Assembly (NCBI RefSeq): GCF_001866655.1
Contig: NZ_MLYR01000016.1
Coordinates: 1-64,000, forward strand
Origin: Bacillus sp. MUM 116
GTDB taxonomy: Bacteria > Bacillota > Bacilli > Bacillales > Cytobacillaceae
Reading direction: 5' to 3'
DNA: 64,000 nt
Shown here: positions 36,516 to 47,433 of the stretch, in pieces
Position numbering within the stretch: the first letter of the stretch is position 1
How the letters are laid out: each line of letters opens with the position of its first letter
Position numbers and translations under genes: made by a program
Notes under the pieces: generated by a model
Told to the model about the DNA's origin: nothing
What the model saw: the letters and a program-made list of their open reading frames with translations, nothing else
Databases searched by the model: none

Positions 36516-37898
36516 TTAAAAAACCATCTTTTCTTGTAAAAAGCTTACAAGGTCGGCAATTGGGATACGGGTTTGTTCCATTGTATCCCGATCTCTTACG
36601 GTAACCATTTGATCATCATTTGAATCAAAATCATAGGTAATACAATAAGGTGTTCCTATTTCGTCGTGACGGCGGTATCTTTTGCCGATCGAACCTGCTT
36701 CATCAAAATCCACAGTGAAATATTTTGCTAAAGTACTGAATACTTCTTTTGCTTCTTCTGATAGTTTTTTCGATAACGGAAGAACTGCGGCCTTGATTGG
36801 CGCCAGCGCAGGATGGAAATGCATAACAGTACGTGATGTTCCATCTTCAAGCTGTTCCTCATCAAAAGCATCGATTAAGAAAGCTAGTGTTACACGATCA
36901 GCTCCCAAGGATGGTTCAATACAGAACGGGATATATCTTTCATTTGTTTCCGGATCAATGTAATCAAAGTCTTCTCCAGAGAATTGCATATGCTGTTTCA
37001 AATCATAGTCTGTACGAGAAGCAACGCCCCAAAGTTCTCCCCAGCCGAATGGGAATTTATATTCAAAATCAGTTGTCGCATTGCTGTAGTGGGAGAGCTC
37101 ATCTTCCGAATGATCACGAAGACGTAAGTTTTGTTTGTTTAATCCTAAGGAATTCAGCCATTTTTCCGCAAATTCCTTCCAATAATCAAACCATTTTAGT
37201 TCTTCTCCCGGTTTACAGAAAAACTCCAATTCCATTTGCTCAAATTCTCTAGTACGGAAGGTAAAATTACCCGGGGTAATTTCATTACGGAAGCTTTTAC
37301 CGATTTGGGCAATACCGAATGGCAATTTTTTCCTCATTGTCCGTTGCACATTTTTAAAGTTAACAAAAATACCTTGAGCCGTTTCCGGACGAAGGAAAAT
37401 TTCATTCGAGCTCGTTTCCGTAACCCCTTGGAATGTTTTAAACATTAAATTAAACTGACGGATGCCGGTGAAATCATGACTGCCGCAATCAGGGCAGGCG
37501 ATATTGTGCTCTTTTATTAGTTCTTCCATTTTCTCAAAAGGAAGACCATCAACAACCATTTCAATGCCCTTTTCTTCAAGAGAATTTTCAATCAACTTAT
37601 CAGCGCGATGTCTTGCTTTACAATTTTTACAGTCAATCATCGGGTCATTAAAATTGCCGATATGGCCGGAAGCTTCCCATGTTCTCGGATTCATTAAAAT
37701 GCTTGCATCCAAACCGACATTATAGGGAGATTCCTGAACAAATTTTTTCCACCATGCTTGTTTAATATTGTTTTTAAATTCAACACCTAGTGGACCATAG
37801 TCCCATGTATTTGCAAGACCCCCATAAATTTCTGATCCCGGGAATATAAAGCCTCTATGTTTTGCGTGGGAAACAATTTGCTCCATCGTTACACTCAT
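36516..37898 (-). CDS. glyS: Glycyl-tRNA synthetase, single-chain alpha2 type
   Basis: 460 residues, class II synthetase. The N-terminal [16 protein letters not shown], the zinc-type CPDCGS block and the C-terminal anticodon-binding domain are those of the dimeric GlyRS found in archaea, eukaryotes and some Gram-positives. B. subtilis instead has the alpha2beta2 glyQ-glyS pair at this locus. AAAAGGAGCG precedes the ATG. It is controlled by a glycine T-box, with a MITE inserted between that leader and the ribosome site. Confidence 0.96.
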   Translation of the reverse strand: MSVTMEQIVSHAKHRGFIFPGSEIYGGLANTWDYGPLGVEFKNNIKQAWWKKFVQESPYNVGLDASILMNPRTWEASGHIGNFNDPMIDCKNCKARHRADKLIENSLEEKGIEMVVDGLPFEKMEELIKEHNIACPDCGSHDFTGIRQFNLMFKTFQGVTETSSNEIFLRPETAQGIFVNFKNVQRTMRKKLPFGIAQIGKSFRNEITPGNFTFRTREFEQMELEFFCKPGEELKWFDYWKEFAEKWLNSLGLNKQNLRLRDHSEDELSHYSNATTDFEYKFPFGWGELWGVASRTDYDLKQHMQFSGEDFDYIDPETNERYIPFCIEPSLGADRVTLAFLIDAFDEEQLEDGTSRTVMHFHPALAPIKAAVLPLSKKLSEEAKEVFSTLAKYFTVDFDEAGSIGKRYRRHDEIGTPYCITYDFDSNDDQMVTVRDRDTMEQTRIPIADLVSFLQEKMVF

Positions 37899-37921
37899 TT
37901 TTTTTCGCTCCTTTTTTTATA

Positions 37922-38104
37922 GGCTGTGTTAAACTGTCTGTTGCTTTCCGCTTCAGGCACTTCGCTTTCCGCGGGCGGTCCGGGGGGCCTCCTCGTCGCT
38001 ACGCTCCTGTGGGGTCTCCCCTGCCCCGTACTCCCGCAGGAGTCTTCGTGCCTTCCGCTCCAATCAACAGGGTTAAAAAATCAACAATGTACTTTAACAC
38101 AGCC
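37922..38104. mobile_element. MITE-like element, copy 1 (glyS leader)
   Basis: 183 bases with ends GGCTGTGTTAAA and TTTAACACAGCC. It is flanked by the exact 8-base duplication TTTTTATA (37914-37921 and 38105-38112). It has no open frame of its own. Its centre forms a strong hairpin from the CTCCTG and CAGGAG blocks. It matches 58887-59057 closely. Confidence 0.88.
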
Positions 38105-38106
38105 TT

Positions 38107-38345
38107 TTTATAAAAATAAAAAACTCCCATCCCTATGCTCTGAATAAGCATAGGGACGAGAGTTACCCGCGGTTCCACCCTATTTGCTGATAGTAAGTCA
38201 GCCTCTTTGATTTGTGCATTGCAGCACATGATTGCTCAGGAACGCCTTTCCTAAGAATTCTATACCCTAGCTTCCACCATCCTAGGTTCGCTTTTATAGA
38301 AGTATCTAAGTACTCTTTTCCGTCACAGCAACTATTTATTTACAG
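38107..38345 (-). promoter_or_regulatory. Glycine T-box riboswitch of glyS
   Basis: The minus strand shows the stem I AG-bulge/GNUG region (AGCGAACCTAGGATGGTGG), the specifier GGC (Gly) at 38244-38246 in GGAAAGGCGTTCC, and the conserved GGGTGGAACCGCGG (38168-38182 region). A terminator hairpin made of CTCTCGTCCCTATGC and GCATAGGGATGGGAG follows, with a T-run. Uncharged tRNA-Gly would favour the antiterminator. Confidence 0.93.
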
Positions 38346-38348
38346 AAA

Positions 38349-38377
38349 ATATAACCTAAAACATGCTAAAAAGTCAA
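38349..38377 (-). promoter_or_regulatory. glyS promoter
   Basis: TTGACT (38372-38377) and TTATAT (38349-38354) are 17 bases apart on the minus strand, just after the recO stop and directly before the T-box. Confidence 0.65.
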
Positions 38378-38383
38378 CAGTCA

Positions 38384-39145
38384 TTAGTCATTTTTTAAAA
38401 GATTGCGAAATTGATCCATTGAATTTAAAAATTTTTTTGTTTTTAAATGAATTCCCGAATATTCATCATAATAAGTTGAAATTACCTTTTTTAACTCTGC
38501 TTTTGTTTCCGGCTTGACAGAAATATTGCCGAGCCTTGATAAATCAAAAAAATAAAATAAGCGCAGTAATTTCACCGTGGCTTGTGAAATTTTTATATGA
38601 TATGGGTCTTTCCCTAAGCAGCGATGGCAGATAATTCCGCCCTCTCGCATGGAAAAAGAAAAAATCCCGTCTGTACTGCCGCAAACGGAACATTGATTTA
38701 ATGTTGGATTTAATCCCATGACATTTAACATTTTCATTTCATAAATATTCATTAAAACATCGGGGTCATAGCCTTCATTTAAATAATTCAATGTTTGAAA
38801 TAACAATTCAAAATGAAAAGGATTTGGCTTTTGATCCTCTGTACATTTATCTGTTAACTCAACAATATAACTTGCATAGGCCGTTAAAAAAATATCTTCA
38901 CCAATTGAACGCATAGAGGTAATCAACTCGCCTTGCTGCAAGCTGCCGAGGCCAGTACCTTTTTGAATAAGAAAATATCCATGTGTAAAAAGCTGGGTGA
39001 TGGAGGAGAGCCGGCTGTTTGGCTTTTTAGCACCTCTGGCCATAACTCCAACCTTCCCCCACTCCCTGGTATATATGGTTACAATTTTATTCGTTTCACT
39101 GTAATCGGTCGTTCTAATGATGATGCCTTCACATTTCTGAAGCAT
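38384..39145 (-). CDS. recO: DNA repair protein RecO
   Basis: 253 residues. An N-terminal OB fold ([18 protein letters not shown]), a helical domain, and a four-cysteine zinc motif (CSVCG and CHRC). It helps load RecA and anneal strands in recombination. The ATG MLQKCEG is chosen, with GGATGG upstream; a TTG five codons earlier is weaker. It follows yqzL and era as in B. subtilis. Confidence 0.95.
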   Translation of the reverse strand: MLQKCEGIIIRTTDYSETNKIVTIYTREWGKVGVMARGAKKPNSRLSSITQLFTHGYFLIQKGTGLGSLQQGELITSMRSIGEDIFLTAYASYIVELTDKCTEDQKPNPFHFELLFQTLNYLNEGYDPDVLMNIYEMKMLNVMGLNPTLNQCSVCGSTDGIFSFSMREGGIICHRCLGKDPYHIKISQATVKLLRLFYFFDLSRLGNISVKPETKAELKKVISTYYDEYSGIHLKTKKFLNSMDQFRNLLKND

Positions 39146-39178
39146 GATATCACCATCCAAGGGACGCGAAAGACTTGC

Positions 39179-39322
39179 TTATGAAATGGGAAAATCAAGT
39201 TCCGCTAGCTCTTCATTCTGATTTCCGGGTATTTCTTGGTTTTCCTTCTCAAGTTCTTTGAAGAGAAGATATGTGTTAATATTACCTGTTTGGGTAAATA
39301 CTTTCCACGTAAAATCCATCAT
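39179..39322 (-). CDS. yqzL: YqzL-like small protein
   Basis: 47 residues starting MMDFTWKVFTQTGNI and ending LDFPIS, polar and acidic towards the C-terminus. AAGGTGGGG lies before the first ATG. B. subtilis has the small gene yqzL in this exact place between era and recO. Too short for standard frame lists, but the ribosome site and the conserved context support it. Function unknown. Confidence 0.88.
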   Translation of the reverse strand: MMDFTWKVFTQTGNINTYLLFKELEKENQEIPGNQNEELAELDFPIS

Positions 39323-39480
39323 TGAAAACCCCACCTTTCATTATTTAGACTAGCTTTTCATATCCCAAACCTTACAATTATCATAGCCTGCCTTTGCCAA
39401 AATCATAAGACGAAAAATTTGTTAATGTTGTCCATGCATAAACTGTTTAAAAAGTTAATATTTTAGTTAGGGTGATTCGT

Positions 39481-40828
<1,348 letters not shown>

Positions 40829-40950
40829 TTACTTTATTTTAACTCATTTTCCAATGAAAATCATTACTTGTAGCAAAAATGTAACGGAAAAATTTAGAAT
40901 TTTCCCAAAAGTCAATTTTTTGCAAAAAAATCACATGCTCCTTACGTAAG

Positions 40951-41340
40951 TCAAAAAAACAACTCTAGGATATAAGGCAAAAAAATGAATAATCCAATGA
41001 TAACCGAAACAATAGCATAAATAAATACAGCCCCTGCGGCTAGATCTTTTGCTTGTTTAGCAAGCGGGTGGAATTCCTTTGTAACAAGGTCAACTACACG
41101 CTCAATAGCTGAATTCATTAATTCTAATGCAAACATGCCTCCAATTACTAACAAAACAAACAGCCACTCTAATTTAGTAATCGAAAAGAAAAACGACGTG
41201 CCAATTACAAGGAAAGAAATAAAGAGATGAATTCGTATATTTCTTTCCGTTTTTATGGCCGTTCTAATTCCTTCTATTGCATAAGCAAATGAACGGATCA
41301 ATGGAGTAGGTTTACCTTTATCGCGTGAGTCCATATTCAT
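40951..41340 (-). CDS. dgkA: Diacylglycerol/undecaprenol kinase
   Basis: 129 residues with three membrane spans and the DAGK motif [14 protein letters not shown]. In B. subtilis this protein phosphorylates undecaprenol. It overlaps the end of ybeY by 23 bases. It recycles the cell-wall lipid carrier, fitting the pgpH-ybeY-dgkA-cdd-era run. Confidence 0.94.
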   Translation of the reverse strand: MNMDSRDKGKPTPLIRSFAYAIEGIRTAIKTERNIRIHLFISFLVIGTSFFFSITKLEWLFVLLVIGGMFALELMNSAIERVVDLVTKEFHPLAKQAKDLAAGAVFIYAIVSVIIGLFIFLPYILELFF

Positions 41341-41788
41341 CTAATATTTCCTTTTGGAGCGTAAACATTTCTTTTTCGTCAGCCTCATTCATATGATCGT
41401 AGCCTAATAAATGTAAAAAACCATGAACAGAAAGGAATCCAAGTTCTCTAATAAAAGAATGGCCATATTCCCCTGCTTGTTCTTTCGCTTTTGGTATCGA
41501 GATGATAATATCTCCAAGAATCCGCGGCATATTCACACCGACCAATTCAACTTCCCCTTCTCCAAGCTCCTCTAATGCAAAGGAGATGACATCTGTTGGG
41601 GCATCTTTGTGACGGTATTCACGATTGATTTCCTGTATTCTGTCATTTGAAACAAAAGTAACGGAAACTTCGCTGCCGACTTCAATCTTCTCTTTTTCAG
41701 CAGCAAAGTTTAAAAGAGTTTCAACCTTTTTGATTTGTTCATCCGACAATTCATTTGTTTCATCTAAAAAATCAATGACTAAATTCAT
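41318..41788 (-). CDS. ybeY: Endoribonuclease YbeY
   Basis: 156 residues. The zinc site [11 protein letters not shown] supplies H122, H126 and H132. It acts in rRNA maturation and ribosome quality control. The start overlaps the pgpH stop as ATGA, showing coupling. Confidence 0.95.
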   Translation of the reverse strand: MNLVIDFLDETNELSDEQIKKVETLLNFAAEKEKIEVGSEVSVTFVSNDRIQEINREYRHKDAPTDVISFALEELGEGEVELVGVNMPRILGDIIISIPKAKEQAGEYGHSFIRELGFLSVHGFLHLLGYDHMNEADEKEMFTLQKEILDEYGLTR

Positions 41789-43950
41789 GCTTGCTTCACC
41801 TTCTTACTCATTTCTGGATACTCAATTCTTGAGTGGAAAATCCCCTTCAATGTTTCACAAAGAGTATGGGTTACGGTTTCAATTTCTTTTAACGTTAAAT
41901 CGCATTCATTCAACTGCCCATCCTGCAGGCGGTCTGCAACAATTTTTTTTACAAGCGATTCGATTAAGATTGGAGTAGGCTGTGTAAGGGAGCGTACAGC
42001 TGCCTCAACACTATCGGCAATCCCTACAACAGCAGACTCTTTAGTCTGTGCTTTTGGGCCTTGATAGCGAAAATCCTTCTCCTTTGGTTCCTCATCATTT
42101 TGCAGTGCCTTATGGTAAAAGAACTTCAGTAATGAGGTTCCATGATGCTGTTCTGCAATATCGATAATTTCTTTTGGCATATGATATTTCTTTAATTCAT
42201 TTGCCCCATCCGAAACATGAGCAATAATAATATTTGCACTTTTTTCAGGCGGCAGCCTGTCATGCGGATTATCGAGATTCATTTGATTTTCAATAAAAAA
42301 GTTAGGTCTCCGTGTTTTTCCAATATCGTGATAATAACTGCCCACACGAGCTAACAAACCGTTTGCTCCAATCGCTTCACAAGCTGATTCTGACAGGTTT
42401 GCAACCATGACACTATGATGATAAGTTCCAGGCGCTTCCATTAGTATTTTCCTTAAGAGCGGATGATTCGGATTGGATAATTCAATGAGTTTCATCGTTG
42501 TTAAAATTCCAAAACTAGATTCGAATAAAGGAAGCAAACCAATGGTTAAAACAGCAGATGCAATACCGGAAATTAACGCCGTTAGGAAATAGTACCCATA
42601 TTCCAGACCTGAAAATTGTCCATTTGGTAGAAACATTAAGGCCCAAATGGTAATAAGATTGACACCAGCTGTAATCGATCCGGCTTGTAAAATTTTGGAC
42701 CTCTGATTGTGATTGCTCAGGAATAAAATTCCGGCTAGCGAACTAAATAGGATATAGATTCCTTCCGAGAAATTCAACGTTCCTGTCACACCTTCATTAA
42801 AAACAATACTGCCGCATACAGCCAAGATGATGGACATTAAAATCCCTAGCTTTTCATCGATTAAAATCTTTATAAGCATACCGCCCATCGCTGCCGGGAA
42901 TAGATAACCTATTCCTGAATAATTAAAAATTTGCAGCATACTTATAACCTTTAAAATAAAGATAGACAGGATGAAAATAATCCCGAATAAAAGCAGATTG
43001 GTTTGTCGTCTTTCCGGCTGGACTTTTGTTTGATAAAAATAATAATACACCCCAAAAAGGAAAATGGAGATCAAGAATAACAATCCTAGAAATGGTTTAT
43101 AAGATTTTTCATTATCCAATAAACCAACGAGCTTTAACTGTCGATAGATTTCCTGATTAATTAATGCCCCTTCCTCCACGATAATTTGCCCTTGAAGGAT
43201 TTTAACAGGTTCAACATTTTCTGCAGCCTGTTTTCTTAAATCTTCCGTAGCAACCGGATCATAAAATTCATTTTGAACGACTGCATATCTGCCCAATTCG
43301 ATTGCCGCGTTTTTTAGGTCATCATTCAATGTCGTATATTTTAATTCCTCTTCCACCCTTTTTTTTGCATTCTCTACATCATTGGTAGAAATCCGTTTTG
43401 ACATTACATTATTAATGGCGGTAACCGTTAAATCTTTTGTAATAGCAAGTTCATTTTTGTCAGACTGTACAAGTGCAGTAAACACGAAATCAGGTAAATC
43501 CTTTGTAACATTTTCGGTTAAATTATCCTTTAACTTTGACACCTTATCGGAAACAGAGGGCTTTTCCTCGCGAGTTGTTTTTACTGCTTCAGTATCTTTC
43601 TTCGAACTTTTATTCTCTTCATTATTAATTTCCGCTGCCGTATCAAAAATGGAGGTAATTAAATCCACCCTGTTTTGGGTATATTCCTTCTTAAGTGTAT
43701 AGACATCCTGAACCTGATCTACCGCTTCTTGCCGCTTAATTTCCGTGCTTTTTTTATCCTCAATGGTCGCGGGTGATCGGATTGTTTTTTCAGCAATGGA
43801 GAACAAACCTAAATCCAATTTTTCAGGTTTTACATTACTGTACATTGAAAGATATAAAACTAGGCCTAATACAAGAAAAAATAGTACACGAAAAAACGTA
43901 TAATCTAACAGCTTCCGTATTCGAATGAAATGTTGCTGCATTTTTTCCAT
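41785..43950 (-). CDS. pgpH: 7TMR-HD cyclic-di-AMP phosphodiesterase PgpH-like
   Basis: 721 residues. One N-terminal span, a large extracytoplasmic 7TMR-HDED domain (about 50-270), seven membrane spans, then a cytosolic HD domain with [10 protein letters not shown] and YYHDIGK. The B. subtilis and Listeria relatives hydrolyse c-di-AMP. AGGGAGG before the ATG MEKMQQH decides the start; the frame extends further up without a ribosome site. A family A repeat and the phoH terminator lie upstream. Confidence 0.94.
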   Translation of the reverse strand: MEKMQQHFIRIRKLLDYTFFRVLFFLVLGLVLYLSMYSNVKPEKLDLGLFSIAEKTIRSPATIEDKKSTEIKRQEAVDQVQDVYTLKKEYTQNRVDLITSIFDTAAEINNEENKSSKKDTEAVKTTREEKPSVSDKVSKLKDNLTENVTKDLPDFVFTALVQSDKNELAITKDLTVTAINNVMSKRISTNDVENAKKRVEEELKYTTLNDDLKNAAIELGRYAVVQNEFYDPVATEDLRKQAAENVEPVKILQGQIIVEEGALINQEIYRQLKLVGLLDNEKSYKPFLGLLFLISIFLFGVYYYFYQTKVQPERRQTNLLLFGIIFILSIFILKVISMLQIFNYSGIGYLFPAAMGGMLIKILIDEKLGILMSIILAVCGSIVFNEGVTGTLNFSEGIYILFSSLAGILFLSNHNQRSKILQAGSITAGVNLITIWALMFLPNGQFSGLEYGYYFLTALISGIASAVLTIGLLPLFESSFGILTTMKLIELSNPNHPLLRKILMEAPGTYHHSVMVANLSESACEAIGANGLLARVGSYYHDIGKTRRPNFFIENQMNLDNPHDRLPPEKSANIIIAHVSDGANELKKYHMPKEIIDIAEQHHGTSLLKFFYHKALQNDEEPKEKDFRYQGPKAQTKESAVVGIADSVEAAVRSLTQPTPILIESLVKKIVADRLQDGQLNECDLTLKEIETVTHTLCETLKGIFHSRIEYPEMSKKVKQA

Positions 43951-44170
43951 CTTTATCCTCCCTAGAAATCCCAAAATCAGGTATGGCTTACCATCATTAT
44001 GGATTTTTAACACCATAAAAATCAAATCGTTATGTACGTTTCCTTTTATTGGATAAAAATTTAACTATGACTAGCTGTTTTTTAAAAGCAGGCTTTATGT
44101 AAAATCATAACAGTTTTTAAAATAAGTTTCATCTGCAAAAAAAGGGAATGGATAAACCATTATAACATAA

Positions 44171-44326
44171 GAAAAGCGGAGGCGCCTTGGTCAGCCCCGA
44201 CAAGGCTTTAGGTCCTTCGGTGAAGTCGTTCTTTGACTTCATCAGCAGGACCGAAGTAACCTAGGAAAAAAACAGTTCATTTTTTCCCCCGAGGGGCTAG
44301 GCGCTGGAGCTGGACAATTCTCAAAG
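44171..44326. repeat. Dispersed repeat family A, full copy
   Basis: Opens GAAAAGCGGAGGCGCCTTGG and ends GCTGGACAATTCTCAAAG, with the internal fold GGTCCTTCGGTGAAGTC against GACTTCATCAGCAGGACC. It lies between phoH and pgpH, which are on the same strand. The rest of 43951-44350 is AT-rich. Confidence 0.85.
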
Positions 44327-44351
44327 TTTAAATTTTGTTTTCTATTCTTAG

Positions 44352-44397
44352 ATAAGAAAAAGGGATAAACCTTATTTCAGGTTTACCCCTCTTTTCT
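44352..44397 (-). terminator. Intrinsic terminator after phoH
   Basis: GGGGTAAACC pairs with GGTTTATCCC (one G-U pair), followed by TTTTTCTT on the minus strand. Confidence 0.8.
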
Positions 44398-45365
44398 TAA
44401 TGATGAACCGTTTTCTTTTCATATGCCTCGATAATCCTGCCAACGAGCGGATGGCGGACGACATCACTTTGTTCTAAGAAAATAAACGAAATCCCTTTAA
44501 CATTTAATAAAATTTCTTCTGCAACAATTAGCCCCGATTTAACTCCTTTTGGTAAGTCCACTTGGGTTTGATCGCCGGTAATTACCATTTTCGAACCGAT
44601 ACCAAGACGGGTTAAAAACATTTTCATTTGGGCATTCGTCGTATTTTGCGCTTCATCCAAAATAACGAACGCATCTTCCAATGTCCGTCCTCTCATATAA
44701 GCAAGCGGGGCGATTTCAATTGTACCGCGCTCAATGAGCCTTCCGGTATGCTCAGCACCCAAAACATCATGGAGCGCATCATACAGCGGCCTTAAATACG
44801 GATCTACCTTTTCCTTTAAATCACCGGGCAAAAATCCTAAGCTTTCTCCCGCCTCAACGGCAGGTCTTGTTAAAATTATTTTATTTACTTGACCATTTTT
44901 TAGGGCATTGATAGCCATGACAACAGCTAAATAAGTTTTACCGGTACCAGCAGGGCCAATTCCAAACACAAGGTCGTTCTTCTTAATCGCTGTTACATAC
45001 TGCATTTGACCAATCGTTTTAATCCGAATAGATTTTCCTTTTACCGTTTTGGCAATTTCTTCATCATAAATATTGACGAAGTACTCAAGCGTTCCTTTTT
45101 CAGCCATTCGAAGGGCATACAAAACATCCCTCTGGTTAATGTTTATTCCTTTACGGATTAATACAACCAATTTGTCAAGAACCTGTCCGGCAAGTATAAC
45201 CTTCTCTTCATCCCCTGATAAGCTGACAGATTCTCCTCTTGTAACGACTGAAACATTTAGCTCTTGTTCAATAATTTTAATGTTTGCATCTGCATTTCCT
45301 AAAAGCGCAATCGCCTCATTTGGATTTTCTAGCTGCAAGTTGATTGTTTTAAGCTTTACTGTCAT
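44397..45365 (-). CDS. phoH: PhoH-like P-loop ATPase
   Basis: 322 residues. Walker A GPAGTGKT (137-144) and Walker B AFVILDEAQNT lie in the PhoH domain; a short N-terminal domain precedes it. Nucleotide-binding protein often linked to ybeY and RNA metabolism. AAGGAG precedes the ATG, which overlaps the yqfD stop as ATGA. Confidence 0.95.
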   Translation of the reverse strand: MTVKLKTINLQLENPNEAIALLGNADANIKIIEQELNVSVVTRGESVSLSGDEEKVILAGQVLDKLVVLIRKGININQRDVLYALRMAEKGTLEYFVNIYDEEIAKTVKGKSIRIKTIGQMQYVTAIKKNDLVFGIGPAGTGKTYLAVVMAINALKNGQVNKIILTRPAVEAGESLGFLPGDLKEKVDPYLRPLYDALHDVLGAEHTGRLIERGTIEIAPLAYMRGRTLEDAFVILDEAQNTTNAQMKMFLTRLGIGSKMVITGDQTQVDLPKGVKSGLIVAEEILLNVKGISFIFLEQSDVVRHPLVGRIIEAYEKKTVHH

Positions 45366-46555
45366 TCATGTATCTCCTTGGTTATTGGTTGTCCGATCGC
45401 AATATTTTCGATTATCTTAAAATGGATATCTAGTATAACTTTACCATTCTTAATTGACTTGTGTAAAATTTTTTCATCCTTAATGATAGCATCCTCATCT
45501 AAATGGCTTTTTATTTCCTTTTTAGCCATATCAAGTGCAATTTGTTCAGCTTGCTTTTCAGTATAATTCCTGTTAATCTCTTCACGTTCACGCAGCGTTT
45601 TATTTTCATACGAAATGGGCAATTCCCATTTTAAAAAGTGAATTTTATGGATAACGGTTTCCGTTTCATACTTCTTAAATTCAGGCTTCCCAAAACCCCA
45701 TACCGGAATTTCAAAATTGCCGAACTTTATATAATGCTTTTGCTTTTCTTTGCCATTAAAAACGGTAAAGTTTGTTTCAAAGGGAAGCTCTACATGGCTT
45801 TTATACCACGTCTCTCCCCACACCTCACCTTTAGCGGCAATGGTTTTGGTTTTACCTTCCATCCCAATTACACCTGAAACAAGTAATTGTCCGGGCTCTA
45901 CATGATCATGAATATTAACAACTTGCTGTCCATCTTCAACATACATATTAGTTATAACGGCTTTCTTCTTGGCAATTAAATTTCTGGGAACTAATTTTTC
46001 TGGCTTTTTTGGCTCATTTTTTTCAACCACTTGAAAATGATAGGTTGTCCCGTTTAGTTCCACACCAACCCATGTAAGGTCACTGATATTGTTTGTCAGC
46101 TTTCTTTGGATCCCTTCTACGTTATCAACAAAGAACTGCAGCTTGCCGATTTTCACCCCCATCTTGTCCAATTCTTTTCGAATTTTATACTCCGTTGCCG
46201 GCTTTGCACCTTTGATTTCAATTCCCCAAATTACATTTGATAACACTAAAATAAGCAGTAAAAACAAAGCAGCCCCTGCCAGAAAGCCGCTGTTTTTTAG
46301 TAATCTTTTGAATAAAAACGGTACGCCGCTTCTCTGCAAAAAGCTGATGGAGCATTCACTTTTACGGGCAAAACGTCTTATTTTTAACGCATCCTGGAGC
46401 CTCATTTTAAAAGTGATGGTTTCTGTTCCATGCCTTTTGACATTCCAAACGAGCAAGCCATTTCTGGTTAGAGCATTTAGAAATCGTTCAATACCCCTTC
46501 CCGATACCTTTACTGTTACCCTGCCAAATAAAAATTCAATCCATTGGTTTTTCAT
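45362..46555 (-). CDS. yqfD: Sporulation protein YqfD
   Basis: 397 residues. One membrane span near 88-108 and a large extracytoplasmic part. In B. subtilis yqfC and yqfD are sigma-E controlled and needed for efficient sporulation. GGGAGG precedes the ATG. It overlaps yqfC upstream by 4 bases and phoH downstream by 4. Confidence 0.9.
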   Translation of the reverse strand: MKNQWIEFLFGRVTVKVSGRGIERFLNALTRNGLLVWNVKRHGTETITFKMRLQDALKIRRFARKSECSISFLQRSGVPFLFKRLLKNSGFLAGAALFLLLILVLSNVIWGIEIKGAKPATEYKIRKELDKMGVKIGKLQFFVDNVEGIQRKLTNNISDLTWVGVELNGTTYHFQVVEKNEPKKPEKLVPRNLIAKKKAVITNMYVEDGQQVVNIHDHVEPGQLLVSGVIGMEGKTKTIAAKGEVWGETWYKSHVELPFETNFTVFNGKEKQKHYIKFGNFEIPVWGFGKPEFKKYETETVIHKIHFLKWELPISYENKTLREREEINRNYTEKQAEQIALDMAKKEIKSHLDEDAIIKDEKILHKSIKNGKVILDIHFKIIENIAIGQPITKEIHE

Positions 46556-46854
46556 TTTGTTCCTCCCGGATTTTCAGTTATATAAATGACCTGATCAATT
46601 TTTCCTTCCAATAATATCTCTTCAGGTAAAATCGTTTTGATTACGAAGGACTTACCTTTTACCAAAAGCTGCCCTTGCTTTAAGAGCAAACGGAGTTCTT
46701 TATCTGTAAAGGCCAATAGGCCTCTATGATTTTCGATGTAGATATGAATCTGGCCAATCATCGTAATTCGGGGTAAATCCATCATGACATCTTGAGGAAG
46801 ATCCATATTTTTGGTCATCCATTTTCGGATAAGTTGCCCCCATTTTTTTGCCAT
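46552..46854 (-). CDS. yqfC: Sporulation protein YqfC
   Basis: 100 residues with a repeated beta pattern (MIGQIHIYIENHRGLLAFT, LLVKGKSFVI) of the YabP/YqfC family. In B. subtilis it is sigma-E dependent. The ribosome site GGGGGG is part of the 3' arm of a terminator-like hairpin immediately upstream, and the T-run abuts the ATG. Confidence 0.9.
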   Translation of the reverse strand: MAKKWGQLIRKWMTKNMDLPQDVMMDLPRITMIGQIHIYIENHRGLLAFTDKELRLLLKQGQLLVKGKSFVIKTILPEEILLEGKIDQVIYITENPGGTK

Positions 46855-46905
46855 AAAAAAAGAACCCCCCTTTCATCTCATGTTTATGAGATTTGGGAAG
46901 GTTCT
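46853..46905 (-). terminator. Terminator hairpin that includes the yqfC ribosome site
   Basis: On the minus strand AGAACC pairs with GGTTCT, CCC with GGG, and ATCTCAT with ATGAGAT. TTTTTTT follows and runs straight into the yqfC ATG. It would stop transcripts from floA-yqfB and could also mask the yqfC Shine-Dalgarno. Confidence 0.75.
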
Positions 46906-46940
46906 AGCACATCTTTTTCCTTATCAAATGGTTTATTATT

Positions 46941-47390
46941 TTATCGTCTTTTTGGAAAATACGGTCTTTTTGCTCTAGGTTCACCAAGAATCTCCGACCA
47001 GATAATTCCATTTATAAGTGTATTTTCATCAGGACCATTCGAAGGCAATTTAGTTTTATCATCACTTTCTAAAATAAGCGGATTTACGTCTTCAACCGTT
47101 TGCTTTTCCGGCACATGGCTGACTTCAAGTGTGAAAGTTTCTGCCTCTTGCTTTAGCTGTTGATGATTTTTTTCGATATTTTTTTGCTTAACCATTTTTT
47201 GCGTCTGTTCTTTTACCTTATTAGTAAGGATTTCTTGTTTTGGAGTGGCTTTTTCGGAAAAAAGCTCACGAAACTCATCAAATTGATTAAATGAAAATGG
47301 TTTATTTTTTGATTGAATCCTATTGCCTTTCGCTTTTCCAAAAACGGCTGAAAGAACACCTAAGATAATCATAAAAATGATGGTTTCCAT
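46941..47390 (-). CDS. YqfB-like protein with N-terminal membrane segment
   Basis: 149 residues. A hydrophobic N-terminus (1-17) suggests membrane attachment, followed by a long charged Lys/Gln/Glu region with coiled-coil character (about 35-90) and a C-terminal motif IIWSEILGEPRAKRPY. It lies between floA and yqfC, where B. subtilis has yqfB. The C-terminal motif looks like the conserved part. Function unknown; co-transcription with floA suggests a membrane microdomain link, which is inference. Confidence 0.65.
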   Translation of the reverse strand: METIIFMIILGVLSAVFGKAKGNRIQSKNKPFSFNQFDEFRELFSEKATPKQEILTNKVKEQTQKMVKQKNIEKNHQQLKQEAETFTLEVSHVPEKQTVEDVNPLILESDDKTKLPSNGPDENTLINGIIWSEILGEPRAKRPYFPKRR

Positions 47391-47433
47391 GACCGAATCC
47401 TCCTTAGTTTATTCCCGTTCGGATGGCGGCCGT

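Noticed and set aside
37862-38147. Short open frames across the glyS leader
   Set aside because: They run through the MITE and T-box hairpin and are explained by those elements; no ribosome sites.
44027-44350. Insertion sequence or gene remnant between pgpH and phoH
   Set aside because: The only recognisable structure is the family A repeat; there is no transposase fragment and no target duplication that I can identify.
46089-46589. 166-codon plus-strand open frame
   Set aside because: It is wholly antisense to yqfD and shows no recognisable protein features.
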